DNA of 64,000 nucleotides from Iamia sp038233075 (GCA_038233075.1 JBBSMQ010000006.1:85579-149578); one strand, 5' to 3'. Shown: positions 25,598-34,364, counted from the stretch's first letter. Notes: generated from the sequence alone by a model not told the origin. Program-made: numbers and translations.

Positions 25598-27349
25598 ATG
25601 AGCCACACCACCGCCACCTCACGGAGAGCCCGTCCGCGACGCGACGCATGGGGTCGCCCGGCCACGCTGGCTGCGGCCGTGGTCCCGGCCGTGGCCCTGG
25701 TCCTGGCCGGGTGGTCCCGCCGGTGGACGACCGACGACGCCTTCATCAACTACCGCATCGTCGATCACCTGCTGGCCGGTCACGGTCCCGTGTTCAACAC
25801 CGGCGAGCGGGTCGAGGTCTACACCAGCACCCTCTGGCTGGCCGTGCTCACCGTGGGTGACCTGGTCCTCCCACTTCCCTTGGAGTACGTGGCCGTGGTG
25901 CTGTCGCTCTCCCTGGTCGCGGTCGGAGTGATCACCCTGTCCGCGGCCTCGCGCCGCCTCCTGGCCGGCGTCGCCCCCGACGGCGCCGTCTGGGTCCCGG
26001 CCGGGACCCTGGTGCTCGTCGCCCTGCCCGCCATGTGGGACTTCAGCACCGGAGGCCTGGAGACGGGCCTGTCGCTGGCGTGGACCGGTGCCCTGGCCCT
26101 CGGGCTGTCGCGCGCCGTCGAGGAGCCGGCCGACACCCCCCCGTGGGCCTTGGTCGTCGCCGGGCTGGCCCCCCTGGTCCGCCCCGATGCGATCATCGCC
26201 GGCGCTGCGGTCCTCATCTTCGTGGCGGTGGCGACGGTGCGGGCCGCCGGCTGGCGGGCGCTGCCCCGCCAGGTGGCCTGGGCCGGAGCCATCCCCGTCA
26301 CCTACCAGGTGTTCCGCATGGCCTACTTCGGCGCCCTGGTGCCCAACACGGCGCTGGCCAAGCAGGCGGGCGTGCCCCACTGGGAGGAGGGCTGGGCCTA
26401 CCTGGTGGACCTGGTCGCCCCCTACTGGCTGTGGGTGCCGGTGGTGACCCTGCTGGGTTGGGCCGCCGTCGCCACCCGGGTGCTCCCCACCCGGGCCCGG
26501 GTCGCCGTCGCCCTGCTCCCGGCGGCGGAGGTGCTCCACGTCACCTACCTGGTGCGGGCCGGCGGCGACTACGCCCACGCCCGCCTGCTACTGCCGGCTC
26601 TGTTCGCCACCCTCGCTCCGGTGGCCATGATCCCCGTGCGCCGGGGCGTCGCCCTCGGTGTCGCCGCCGGTGTGGCGGTGTGGGCGGTCGTGACCGCCGG
26701 GTTCCTCCGGGTCGGCGACGCCCGCCTCGTCAACCGCTCGCTGATCGCCGATGGTCGCGCCGCGGTGGTGGAGTTCCTCGACGTCGACCACCCCGTCACC
26801 GCCGAGGACCAGGGGTGGGGACCGGGCTCGGCCCAGGCCGCCTCGCTGGTGAACGGGCCCGTCACGGTCGATCAGCAGCCGGTCGCGGTCACGCCCCCGC
26901 CCCAGCTCTCCACCCCCGCGGCGGCGTTGAACGGGGTCGGGGTCACCGGGTACGCCGCCGGCACCGACGTCTTCATCATCGACCGCCTGGGCCTGGCCGA
27001 TCCCCTCACCGCCCGCTTCGCCCTCGACCGGGCCGGCTTCATCGGCCACGAGAAGCCCATCCCGAAGCCGTGGCTGGGGGCGCGCATCTCGACCGAGCCG
27101 GTGGATCCGGGCCAGCTCGGCGACGATCTCTTCGCCACGCCGCTCTATGCATCGCCCGCCGGCCGCTTCGATCAAGACGTGGCCGACGCCCGCGCCGCCC
27201 TGGACTGCGCGCCCCTGCGCGAGCTGCGCGCCGCCACCACGGCCCGCCTGACGCCGGGGCGGGCGTGGGCGAACCTGTGGCGGGCGCCGGAGCGGACCCG
27301 TCTCGAGGTGCCGCCCTCGCCCTCGGAGGCGCGCGCCGAGCTGTGTTGA
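25598..27349 (+). CDS. aftB: AftB-like terminal beta-(1,2)-arabinofuranosyltransferase (GT-C membrane protein)
   Basis: A 583-aa polytopic membrane protein with about ten helices and a C-terminal extracytoplasmic domain. AftB transfers the terminal arabinofuranose from DPA to wall arabinan in mycobacteria. The first loop carries the GT-C acidic motif in TTDDAFINYRIVDHLLAGHG then PVFNTGERVEVYTSTLW, closely matching recalled Rv3805c. Other shared blocks are DFSTGGLETGLSLAW, LVRPDAIIAGA, YQVFRMAYFGALVPNTALAK, VRAGGDYAHARLLLP and, in the C-terminal domain, VFIIDRLGLADPLTARF and ARAALDCAPLREL. The gene is single and ends convergently with the NuoF-like gene. The dprE operon 16 kb away would provide its donor. 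The exact linkage made here is unknown. Confidence 0.85.
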   Translation: MSHTTATSRRARPRRDAWGRPATLAAAVVPAVALVLAGWSRRWTTDDAFINYRIVDHLLAGHGPVFNTGERVEVYTSTLWLAVLTVGDLVLPLPLEYVAVVLSLSLVAVGVITLSAASRRLLAGVAPDGAVWVPAGTLVLVALPAMWDFSTGGLETGLSLAWTGALALGLSRAVEEPADTPPWALVVAGLAPLVRPDAIIAGAAVLIFVAVATVRAAGWRALPRQVAWAGAIPVTYQVFRMAYFGALVPNTALAKQAGVPHWEEGWAYLVDLVAPYWLWVPVVTLLGWAAVATRVLPTRARVAVALLPAAEVLHVTYLVRAGGDYAHARLLLPALFATLAPVAMIPVRRGVALGVAAGVAVWAVVTAGFLRVGDARLVNRSLIADGRAAVVEFLDVDHPVTAEDQGWGPGSAQAASLVNGPVTVDQQPVAVTPPPQLSTPAAALNGVGVTGYAAGTDVFIIDRLGLADPLTARFALDRAGFIGHEKPIPKPWLGARISTEPVDPGQLGDDLFATPLYASPAGRFDQDVADARAALDCAPLRELRAATTARLTPGRAWANLWRAPERTRLEVPPSPSEARAELC

Positions 27350-27359
27350 GAGGCCGGCC

Positions 27360-27391
27360 GGCCCGCACCCGTGGCGGTGGCGGTGCGGGCC
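27360..27391. terminator. Hairpin between convergent aftB and NuoF-like genes
   Basis: Arms GGCCCGCACC and GGTGCGGGCC pair perfectly over 10 bp around a 12-nt loop. The hairpin lies 10 nt after the aftB stop and 24 nt from the minus-strand stop, so it could terminate both transcripts. Confidence 0.55.
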
Positions 27392-27415
27392 CGCCCCGGC
27401 GTCAGGTCCGCCCGG

Positions 27416-28864
27416 TCACCCCTCGGCGTCGGGGCCACCGGCCCGCTCGACGGGTGTCTTGCCCGAGTCGGTGGCGTCCTGGGTCCAGTCCGGCTGCTTG
27501 GTGGCCTGGGCCTCGTCGAGGACAGCCGTCTCGCCCTCGATGTCGACGATGGGGGCGATCAGCGCGACCTCGGTGACAGCCACGGTGTCATCGACGTGGA
27601 CGCCCAGGGCGTCGGGGAAGACCTCATGCAGGCTGCGGAGCACGGCCTCGTGCTGGGTGGCCAGGTAGCACCGCGCACCGGTGGCCACCGTGGCCACCCG
27701 CTCGTCGATGGTGGTGAGGTCGTCGGGGCCGGAGTCGGCGGTGAGGATCTTCTCCAGGGTGTCGGCCAGGGTCAGGCCGTCGACCTTGCACGGTGTGCAC
27801 TGCCCACAGGACTCCACGGCCAAGAAACGCGACACGCCGGCGGCCACCGCCGCCATGTCGTCGGCGTCGTCGAAGACGAGGAAGCCGCCGGCGCCGAGGC
27901 CGCTGCCGATGGCCGTCATGTGCTCGTAGGTGAGGAGCGTGTCGAACAGCTGGGCCGGGATGAAGGGGTTGGCGACGCCGGACATGGCGGCCACCAGCCG
28001 GCGGCCGTCGCGGGCGCCGCCGCCGATGGCCTCGATCACGCTCTCCAGAGGGGTGCCGAGGGGCACCTCGGCCACGCCGTGGCGGGGGGTCGATCCGCTG
28101 ATGGTGCACACCACCGTGCCCGGGGACTCGTCGGTGCCGAGCTCCCGAAACCACGTCGCTCCCTCGGCGAGGATGCCGGCGGCGTGGGCCACCGTCTCCA
28201 CGTTGTTGATGAGTGTCGGGGCTGCACCGGCATCGCCCTCCCAGGCCATGCTCGCGCCGGCGGACTCCGCCGGCCGCGGCCCCTCCTCCTCGGTGCCGTG
28301 GCGGAACGGGGGCGCGATGCGCGGGAACGGGGGGCGCCCGGCCACCACCTCCAGCAGGGCCGTCTCCTCCCCGAAGAGGTAGGCGCTGGGTCCCAATGTG
28401 ACGCCCAGGTTCACCTCGTCGCTCCACCCCGCCTCGCTGACCTCCTTGATGGCAGCCGCCAGGCGATCCCGCTCGGTGACGAAGCTCCCCTTGACCGCCA
28501 CGGCCACGCGGTCGGCCCCCACCGCCAAGGCGGCGATCAGCGCCCCCTCCAGCACTGCGTACGGCGTGCGCCGCAGCAGGGTGCGGTCCTTGAAGGTGCC
28601 GGGCTCGCCCTCGGCCCCGTTGACGATCACGGTGGCGGGCTCGGCCGCCGAGCCGTGCTCGGCGACGGTGCGCCACTTCACACCCGTCGGGAACCCACCC
28701 CCGCCCCGGCCTCGCAGGCCGGCCGCGGTGATCTCCTCGATGGTGGCCGCCGGACCCAGCCGGCGGGCCGTCTCCAGGCCCCGGCCGCCACCCGCGGCGC
28801 GGTAGTCGTCCAGCGTGGCGTGGGGGCGGGCGGGGAGGACTCTCTCGACGAGCGGTGCAGCCAT
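27416..28864 (-). CDS. Stand-alone NuoF-like NADH-binding flavoprotein
   Basis: A 482-aa protein of the complex I 51-kDa family. It has the NADH/FMN motif GLRGRGGGGFPTGVKW, VNGAEGEPGTFKDR, an SLBB domain (STPRHGVAEVPLGTPLESV), and a 4Fe-4S motif ESCGQCTPCKVDG with the distal Cys in ATGARCYLATQ. No nuoE or other complex I genes are adjacent. This resembles the free-standing actinobacterial NuoF-like proteins thought to pass electrons between NADH and ferredoxins or flavoproteins. The partner is unknown. The C-terminal 50 residues form an acidic, unconserved tail. Confidence 0.82.
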   Translation of the reverse strand: MAAPLVERVLPARPHATLDDYRAAGGGRGLETARRLGPAATIEEITAAGLRGRGGGGFPTGVKWRTVAEHGSAAEPATVIVNGAEGEPGTFKDRTLLRRTPYAVLEGALIAALAVGADRVAVAVKGSFVTERDRLAAAIKEVSEAGWSDEVNLGVTLGPSAYLFGEETALLEVVAGRPPFPRIAPPFRHGTEEEGPRPAESAGASMAWEGDAGAAPTLINNVETVAHAAGILAEGATWFRELGTDESPGTVVCTISGSTPRHGVAEVPLGTPLESVIEAIGGGARDGRRLVAAMSGVANPFIPAQLFDTLLTYEHMTAIGSGLGAGGFLVFDDADDMAAVAAGVSRFLAVESCGQCTPCKVDGLTLADTLEKILTADSGPDDLTTIDERVATVATGARCYLATQHEAVLRSLHEVFPDALGVHVDDTVAVTEVALIAPIVDIEGETAVLDEAQATKQPDWTQDATDSGKTPVERAGGPDAEG

Positions 28865-28891
28865 GGTTCGATGCTCGCGCGGACGACGCCG

Positions 28892-29937
28892 TCAGCCGGC
28901 CCCGTGGGTCGCGGGGACCTCCTCGCCCTCGGCCACCGGCCCCGGCGGGGTCCCTTCGCCGAAGGGGTGTCCGCCGAGCTCCTCCCGGCCGTGCGCCGTC
29001 AGCCAGCCCGACAGGTCCGGGCCCTGGGGAAGCACCCCGGAGGGGTTCAGGTCGGTGTGGACCAGGTAGTAGTGCGCCTTGATCTGCTCGAAGTCGATGG
29101 TGTCGCCGAAGCCCGGCGTCTGGAACAGGTCACGGGCGTAGGCCCAGAGGACCGGCATCTCGGTCAACTTCTGGCGGTTGCACTTGAAGTGGCCGTGGTA
29201 CACGGGGTCGACCGGGCCAGGGTGGTGAAGAGCCGCACGTCGGCCTCGGTGACGGTGTCGCCCACCAGGTAGCGCTGGGTGGCCAGGCGCTCCGAGAGCC
29301 AGTCGAGGCGGGAGCAGAGGGCGTCGTAGGCGCGGTCGTAGGCCAACTGCGAGCCGGCGAAGCCGCACTTGTAGACGCCGTTGTTGACATCGTCGAACAC
29401 CAGCTGGGCCACCTCGTCGATCTCGTCCCGACGAGCATCCGGGTAGAGGTCGGGGGCCCCGTCGCGGTGGAAGGCGGTCCACTCCGTCGAGAGGTCGACG
29501 GTGATCTGGCCGAAGTCGTTGGTCACCACTCCCCCGCTGGGCACATCGACGATGGCCGGCACGGTGATGCCCCGGGGGTAGCCGGGGACGGCCGTCTCGT
29601 AGGCGTCCTTCAGGCGGGGGATGCCGAGGACGGGATCGACCTCGCCGGGGTCGAGGTCGAAGGTCCAGCTGTCGGCGTCGTGGGTCGGCCCGCACACGCC
29701 CATCGGCAGCGCGTCCTCCAGCCCGAGGAGGCGGCGCACGATGATGGCCCGGTTGGCCCAGGGACAGGCCCGGGCCACCACCAGCCGGTAGCGATCGGCC
29801 TCGACGGGCCAGTCGGACGATCCCTCGGCGGTGATGCGGGCGTCGAGGTAGTCCTGGTCCCTCTCGAACCCGCCGTCCTCGACCAGGTACACGCCCTGGC
29901 CCTGATCGGTTTCGGAGGTGCTTGCGTCGTCAACCAT
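28892..29937 (-). pseudogene. Xi-class glutathione S-transferase (GS-hydroquinone reductase type), single-base frameshift
   Basis: The N-terminal two thirds (29937 to about 29212) encode a thioredoxin-fold domain with the catalytic motif VARACPWANRAIIVRRLLGL and a helical domain up to DVRLFTTLAR. The rest, DPVYHGHFKCNRQKL to a C-terminus with HTDLNPSGVLPQGPDLSGWL, continues in another frame to a stop at 28892. Restoring one base near 29211 (a Phe codon missing one T on the coding strand) gives one 348-residue protein of normal length. Every other motif is intact, so this may be a sequencing error or a very recent mutation. Such enzymes reduce glutathionyl- or mycothiol-type quinone conjugates. 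Start chosen from the TACCGT box 7 nt upstream. Confidence 0.85.
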
Positions 29938-29944
29938 GTCTCCG

Positions 29945-29950
29945 ACGGTA
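29945..29950 (-). promoter_or_regulatory. -10 box of the GST gene
   Basis: TACCGT lies 7 nt before the ATG at 29937 on the minus strand. Confidence 0.4.
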
Positions 29951-29981
29951 GCGGTGGGCCCGCTCGGCCCCACCCGGCTCC

Positions 29982-30848
29982 TCAGGCGCCGAGGGCGAGG
30001 GCCAGGGCGGTGTCGAGGTCGGTGGCGCGGCCGTCGGGCCCCGGAGGGCGGCGGGCGTCATCGACCACGGTCTCGGTGGCCATGCTGGCGAACAGGGAGG
30101 TGGTGGACCAGGGGTCCTCGCCGGCTATGACCGAGGCCAGGGGGCCGAACCAATCGGCGCCGACGGGTAGGGCGGGCACGGTGCGCAGCGTCCGGCCCTG
30201 GGCTCGGGCGGCGCGCTCCAGCAGGGCCCGGAAGCTGAGCACCTCGTCGCCCCCCACGTCGTAGGAGCCCGGTGGCCAGTCGAGGGCGGCCACCAGGGCG
30301 GCGGTGAGGTCGCGCTGGGCGATGGGCTGGGTGAGGGCGTCGGAGGCGACGGGCACGGCCACGGGCAGGGGCGAGGTCCCGGCCAGGCACGACAGGACCT
30401 TGAGCAGCCGGAAGCTGAGGCTGTCGGCACCGATGACGATGGAGGCGCGCAGCTCGACCGTCCGGCACGAGGCGCGCAGGATCTCACCCACCTCGTGGCG
30501 GGAACGCAGGTGCGGCGACCGGGTGGCGGCGGGGCCCAGCCCCCCCAGGTAGACGACCGGGCGCTCGGCCCCCCAGGCCGACGCGAAGCGCTCGGCCCGG
30601 GCCCGGTCCACCGCCCCGACGTCATGCCGATCGAGGGCGTGGACCAGGTAGTAGGCCGCATCGGCCTCCGCGGTGGCGGCGGCGAGCGCGGCCTCGGCTT
30701 CGTCGAGGTCGAAGGTCACGGCCCGGCCGGGGCCCCGGTACGACTCAGGCTGCCGCGTGGCGGCGACGAGGCTGTGACCTGCGGTGACCAGGGCATCGGA
30801 AAGCCCTCGACCGACCGCACCGGTGGCTCCGGTCAGGAGTATCTGCAT
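29982..30848 (-). CDS. NAD(P)-binding atypical SDR (NmrA-like)
   Basis: A 288-aa Rossmann protein beginning MQILLTGATGAVGRGLSDAL, the glycine motif of extended/atypical SDRs. It continues with YYLVHALDRHD and VVYLGGLGP, regions typical of the uncharacterised actinobacterial group related to NmrA and complex I assembly NDUFA9-like proteins. The catalytic Tyr-Lys pair of classical SDRs is not evident, so it may be a regulator or reductase of unknown substrate. It starts 53 nt from the divergent CPBP gene. Confidence 0.75.
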   Translation of the reverse strand: MQILLTGATGAVGRGLSDALVTAGHSLVAATRQPESYRGPGRAVTFDLDEAEAALAAATAEADAAYYLVHALDRHDVGAVDRARAERFASAWGAERPVVYLGGLGPAATRSPHLRSRHEVGEILRASCRTVELRASIVIGADSLSFRLLKVLSCLAGTSPLPVAVPVASDALTQPIAQRDLTAALVAALDWPPGSYDVGGDEVLSFRALLERAARAQGRTLRTVPALPVGADWFGPLASVIAGEDPWSTTSLFASMATETVVDDARRPPGPDGRATDLDTALALALGA

Positions 30849-30901
30849 GAGAGGGGTCTACCCGGTTGTTGTGAACCGACGCACATGGGTAGGCATGGGG
30901 G

Positions 30902-31597
30902 GTGCTCCTCGCCGTCGGCCTCGTCCTCGCCCTCGCGGTCTGGGCCTTCCTGTTCCTGCCCGCCCGCCAAGGGCTCTGGACGCGCACCTGGATCTCGGCC
31001 GCCGTCCTCACGACCTACGCCGTGGCTGCCCTGCTCGCCTCGGATCGTCTCGACGCCGCGATCGGTCCTGTCACGCCGCTCGCCGCGGGCATGGGTCTCC
31101 TCGTCGGCGGAGCCTGGCTGGCGGCGACCCACGTGGGGCATGCCGTGCTGTGCCGGCTCTTCCCCGGGTTCTTGGCCCAGATCAACGACCTGTACGCCAT
31201 CCGCGACCGCAGCCGGCTCTGGTCCACGGTGGGGGCGGTGGTGGCCATGGGCGTGGCCGAGGAGGTCTTCTTCCGTGGGTTCGTGCAGGATCGGGCGGGT
31301 CTGGTGGCCACCCTCGCGGCCTACACGGCGGTCCAGGCGGTCGAGCGGAAGTGGGCCCTGGGACTGGCCGCCCTCCTCGGGGGGGCGGTGTGGGGCGTGC
31401 TGTTCTGGTGGAGCGGAGGCCTGGTGGCCCCGATCGTCGCCCACGTGCTGTGGACCGGCATGCTGACCTTCGTCTGGCCTCTCAAGGGCTGCGACGCCCC
31501 CGACTCGACCACAGAGGCGGTGGCCGCCGGACGGGCCGGGCCCGACGCCGCGCCCTCCTCGCCTGATCCCGCCCGCCTGGGCGAGGAGACCTCATGA
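30902..31597 (+). CDS. CPBP-family intramembrane glutamic endopeptidase
   Basis: A 231-aa membrane protein with about seven hydrophobic segments. The Rce1/CaaX-like CPBP motifs are the EExxxR pair (GVAEEVFFRGFVQD) and a distal His (VAPIVAHVLWT). The GTG at 30902 is the start in frame with this; a nearby ATG is out of frame. CPBP proteins process or protect against peptides or cleave membrane substrates. The stop overlaps the next gene (ATGA), indicating joint translation with an SRPBCC protein. The C-terminal 35 residues are polar and unconserved. Confidence 0.82.
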   Translation: MLLAVGLVLALAVWAFLFLPARQGLWTRTWISAAVLTTYAVAALLASDRLDAAIGPVTPLAAGMGLLVGGAWLAATHVGHAVLCRLFPGFLAQINDLYAIRDRSRLWSTVGAVVAMGVAEEVFFRGFVQDRAGLVATLAAYTAVQAVERKWALGLAALLGGAVWGVLFWWSGGLVAPIVAHVLWTGMLTFVWPLKGCDAPDSTTEAVAAGRAGPDAAPSSPDPARLGEETS

Positions 31598-32097
31598 CCC
31601 GCTTCGAGAGCCGCACCGTGTCCGAGGCCGATGTCCCTGCCTCGCCGTCCGCGATCTGGGCCCTCCTCTCGGACCCGGAGCTGCTCGCCCGGTTCACGCC
31701 CCTGATCCGGACGATCCACGCCGACGGCGATCTCTGGTGCTGGCAGCTCACCGGCGTCTCGGCCCTCGGGGTCGAGGTGGCGCCCTCGTTCTCCGAGCGC
31801 ATGAGCCTCGTCGATGAGGAGCGCATCGACTTTCGCCACGATCCCCCCGACGGCGCATCCGAGAGGGCCGGCGCCGACGGCACCTACACCCTCACCGACC
31901 TGGGCGAGGGCCGCACCCGGCTCTTCATCGACATCGCCATCTGGGTCGACCTGCCCCTGCCCCGCCTGTCGCGTCGGGCGGTGGAGAGGGTCATGACCGA
32001 ATCGATGGAGCGCACCGGTGACCGCTTCGCGGCCAACCTCTACCGCCACCTCGACATCGATCCAGCCCAGGTCACCGAGCGCACGCCCCGCACCTAA
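31594..32097 (+). CDS. SRPBCC-family protein
   Basis: A 167-aa START/Bet v1-like fold protein: an N-terminal strand and helices (VPASPSAIWALLSDPELLARF), a central sheet, and a long C-terminal helix (AVERVMTESMERTGDRFAANLYRHL). The family binds hydrophobic ligands in a cavity. It is translationally coupled to the CPBP protease, suggesting a shared membrane or lipid-related role. The ligand cannot be inferred. Confidence 0.75.
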   Translation: MTRFESRTVSEADVPASPSAIWALLSDPELLARFTPLIRTIHADGDLWCWQLTGVSALGVEVAPSFSERMSLVDEERIDFRHDPPDGASERAGADGTYTLTDLGEGRTRLFIDIAIWVDLPLPRLSRRAVERVMTESMERTGDRFAANLYRHLDIDPAQVTERTPRT

Positions 32098-32130
32098 GCA
32101 GGGTCCGTCCCGGGCCCCTGATCAGCAGGC

Positions 32131-32189
32131 GCCTCGATGACCTCGAGGTGGGCGTCGGGTCAGAAGGCAGCCTCGATGACCTCGAGGTG
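32131..32189 (-). repeat. Short direct repeat duplicating the yraN 3' end
   Basis: The 20-mer GCCTCGATGACCTCGAGGTG occurs at 32131-32150 and again at 32170-32189. The second copy encodes the last YraN residues (HLEVIEA). The first lies just downstream of the yraN stop and is a vestigial copy of the same codons. Confidence 0.85.
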
Positions 32190-32525
32190 ATCGCCGAGGA
32201 CGGCGACCACGTCGAAGCGGACCTGGGAGGGGCGGAGCTCGCTCTGGGCCAGCCAGGCTGCGCCCAGACGTCGGATCCGGGCCTGCTTGGCGGGGGTCAC
32301 GGCCTCGGCCGGCACGCCGTAGGCCGCCGTCGTGCGGGTCTTGACCTCGCAGATCGCCACCACCCCGTCGCGCCCGACGACCAGGTCGATCTCACCCCGA
32401 CGACCGTCGCGCCAGTTGCGGGCCAGGACGGCCCAGCCCCGGGCCTCGTACCACTCGACGGCTCGCTGCTCACCCTGCGCCCCCAGCTGCTGCCGGCGCC
32501 GGTCGGGGCCTCGCGCGCCGGCCAC
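32160..32525 (-). CDS. yraN: YraN-family (UPF0102) endonuclease-fold protein
   Basis: A 121-aa protein with the restriction-endonuclease-like core: GEQRAVEWYEARGWAVLARNWR, then RRGEIDLVVGRDGVVAICEVKTR with the Glu-Asp-ExK metal site, and TPAKQARIRRLGAAWL. The family is nuclease-like but its role is unsettled. In many bacteria it directly precedes comM and dprA; here those lie 8 kb away, while yraN still follows rplS as in many actinobacteria. It starts 14 nt from the rplS stop. Confidence 0.9.
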   Translation of the reverse strand: MAGARGPDRRRQQLGAQGEQRAVEWYEARGWAVLARNWRDGRRGEIDLVVGRDGVVAICEVKTRTTAAYGVPAEAVTPAKQARIRRLGAAWLAQSELRPSQVRFDVVAVLGDHLEVIEAAF

Positions 32526-32539
32526 TGGAGACCGGAGAC

Positions 32540-32920
32540 CTACTTGAGGGTTCTCGGATCCCGCTTCTCCTTGACCTTGGCCGACTTGCCGACCCGGTCG
32601 CGGAGGTAGAAGAGCTTGGCCCGGCGCACGTCACCTCGGCTGACGACCTCGATGCGAGACACGTTGGGGGTGTGCAGCGGGAAGGTGCGCTCGACGCCCA
32701 CGCCGTAGCTGACCTTGCGGACGGTGAAGGTCTCGCGGACCCCGGAGCCCTGGCGCTTGATGACCACGCCCTGGAAGACCTGGACGCGCTCCTTGTTGCC
32801 CTCGATCACCCGGACGTGGACCTTGAGGGTGTCCCCGGCGCCGAAGGCCGGTACCGGCTCGGTGCGCGCCCCGCTGCTGGTGTCGATGGTGGCGGTGTCG
32901 ATGACGTCGAGGCGGTCCAT
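32540..32920 (-). CDS. rplS: 50S ribosomal protein L19
   Basis: L19 lies at the 30S-50S interface. The 126-aa protein contains PVPAFGAGDTLKVHVRVIEG, RVQVFQGVVIKRQGSGVRET, FTVRKVSYGVGVERTFPLHT and AKLFYLRDRVGKSAKVKEK. A 183-nt gap separates it from trmD and contains a strong inverted repeat that could regulate it. The gene order rpsP-khpA-rimM-trmD-rplS-yraN is the normal actinobacterial one. Confidence 0.97.
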   Translation of the reverse strand: MDRLDVIDTATIDTSSGARTEPVPAFGAGDTLKVHVRVIEGNKERVQVFQGVVIKRQGSGVRETFTVRKVSYGVGVERTFPLHTPNVSRIEVVSRGDVRRAKLFYLRDRVGKSAKVKEKRDPRTLK

Positions 32921-33046
32921 GGCGCGGGCGATCCTTCGGGTCGATGGGGCGGGCAGTCGAGGGAGCGAACCGCTCGCCAGGAGCCGCAGGGTCGGCTCAG
33001 GGGCGATCGATCACGCTAGCCGTCGGCTCCGGGGCCGGGAAATCGG

Positions 33047-33098
33047 CGTTCTCGCGACGGATCCTGCACACATTCGTGGAGGTTCCGTCGCGAGAACG
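33047..33098 (-). promoter_or_regulatory. Large inverted repeat in the trmD-rplS intergenic leader
   Basis: Arms 33047-33061 (CGTTCTCGCGACGGA) and 33084-33098 (TCCGTCGCGAGAACG) are perfectly complementary over 15 bp, with a 22-nt loop that adds three more pairs. It begins 6 nt after the trmD stop and lies about 130 nt upstream of rplS. Possibilities are a trmD terminator, an attenuator of rplS, or a dispersed palindromic repeat. Confidence 0.6.
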
Positions 33099-33103
33099 AT
33101 GGG

Positions 33104-33847
33104 TCAGGGTTCCTCTGGGAGGGGGTCGACCGGGGGGACCTGGGCCAGCAGCTCCTCCTCCTCGGGCGTCAGCCCACCCCGTGCCGCCAGCAGGTCCGGG
33201 CGCAGGGCCCGGGTGCGGTGCAGGGCCTGGGCCCGGCGCCAGCGGGCGATGCGGGCGTGGTCGCCGGAGCGGAGCACGTCCGGCACCTCGTGGTCCCGCC
33301 ACGTGGCCGGCCGGGTGTACTGCGGGTACTCCAGCAGGCCATCGGCGAAGGACTCCTCCTCGGCCGAGCTCTCGTTGCCCATCACCCCGGGCACCAGCCG
33401 CCCCACCGCCTCCAGGGCCACCATGGCCGCGACCTCGCCGCCGGCCAGCACGTAGTCGCCGATCGACATCTCGCCGTCCACCACATGGGCCCGCACCCGG
33501 TGGTCGACGTCCTCGTAGCGCCCGCACAGCAGCGAGAACCCCGACGTCGCGGCCAGCTCTCGGGCCCAGGCCTGGTCCAGAGGACGACCTCCGGCACCCA
33601 GGAGCAGCAGGGGGCGGGGCGGCTCGACGGACTCGACCACCCGGGCCAGGGGCTCGGCCCGCAGCACCATCCCGGCGCCGCCGCCGAAGGGGGCATCGTC
33701 GACCGAGCGGTGGGGGTCGTCGGTGCCGGCCCGCAGGTCGTGCACCCGGATGTCGAGCAGGCCCCGGGCCCGGGCCTTGCCCAGCAGGCTCCGGTCGGCG
33801 AAGCCGTCGACCAGGTCCGGGAAGATGGTGAGGACGTCGATGCGCAC
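33104..33847 (-). CDS. trmD: tRNA (guanine-N1-)-methyltransferase
   Basis: TrmD methylates G37 of tRNAs to prevent frameshifting. The 247-aa SPOUT-family enzyme shows MRIDVLTIFPDLV, DLRAGTDDPHRSVDDAPFGG, GAGMVLRAEPL, LCGRYEDVDHRVRAHVVDGE, MSIGDYVLAGGE and the C-terminal HRTRALRPDLL. It overlaps nothing and lies 12 nt from rimM, forming the usual rimM-trmD pair. Confidence 0.97.
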   Translation of the reverse strand: MRIDVLTIFPDLVDGFADRSLLGKARARGLLDIRVHDLRAGTDDPHRSVDDAPFGGGAGMVLRAEPLARVVESVEPPRPLLLLGAGGRPLDQAWARELAATSGFSLLCGRYEDVDHRVRAHVVDGEMSIGDYVLAGGEVAAMVALEAVGRLVPGVMGNESSAEEESFADGLLEYPQYTRPATWRDHEVPDVLRSGDHARIARWRRAQALHRTRALRPDLLAARGGLTPEEEELLAQVPPVDPLPEEP

Positions 33848-33859
33848 GAGCGGGTGCGA

Positions 33860-34357
33860 TCAGGCGCCGGTCAGGTCAGGGTCGAGCAGGCCCTCGGGCG
33901 GGTCGATGACGATGCGGTCGGGCAGGCCCGAGGCGTCGGTGACGAACACCACCGGGACCAGGGCGCCGGAGTCCAGGACCAGCAGCTCGTGGGCCGGGTT
34001 GTCCTGCACGGCGGTGACCCGCCCGACGACGGTGCCGTCGGCGAGCTCCACCGCGGCCTCCACCAGCTCGTGGACCCAGAGCGCATCGTCGTCGGTCGGG
34101 AGCGGCGGCGCGGCCAGCCGTCGACCCCGCAGGGCCTCGGCCTCGTCTCGACCCTCGACGCCTGAGAAGGCGACGATCCACCGGTGCTGGTGGGGCGTCG
34201 ACCGCAGCACCTCCCGCTCGTGGTCGCCCACCCACAGCCGGGAGCCGGGGGCGACGCGCTCGGTGCGGTCGGTGAGGAGGGCGACGATGACCTCGCCCCG
34301 GAGGCCATGGGCCCGGTCGACCCGACCGACCTCCAACAGGTCGTCGGGGAGGGTCAT
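33860..34357 (-). CDS. rimM: Ribosome maturation factor RimM
   Basis: RimM helps assemble the 30S head with S19. The 165-aa protein begins LEVGRVDRAHGLRGEVIVAL, the conserved N-terminal barrel, and ends with a PRC-barrel domain (ELVEAAVELADGTVVGRVT, then LLVLDSGALVPVVFV). It is 7 nt from khpA and 12 nt from trmD. Confidence 0.94.
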   Translation of the reverse strand: MTLPDDLLEVGRVDRAHGLRGEVIVALLTDRTERVAPGSRLWVGDHEREVLRSTPHQHRWIVAFSGVEGRDEAEALRGRRLAAPPLPTDDDALWVHELVEAAVELADGTVVGRVTAVQDNPAHELLVLDSGALVPVVFVTDASGLPDRIVIDPPEGLLDPDLTGA

Positions 34358-34364
34358 CGGTCGA

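Noticed and set aside
27416..28864. A complex I (nuo) operon
   Set aside because: Only a NuoF-like gene is present; neighbours are unrelated (AftB-like, GST).
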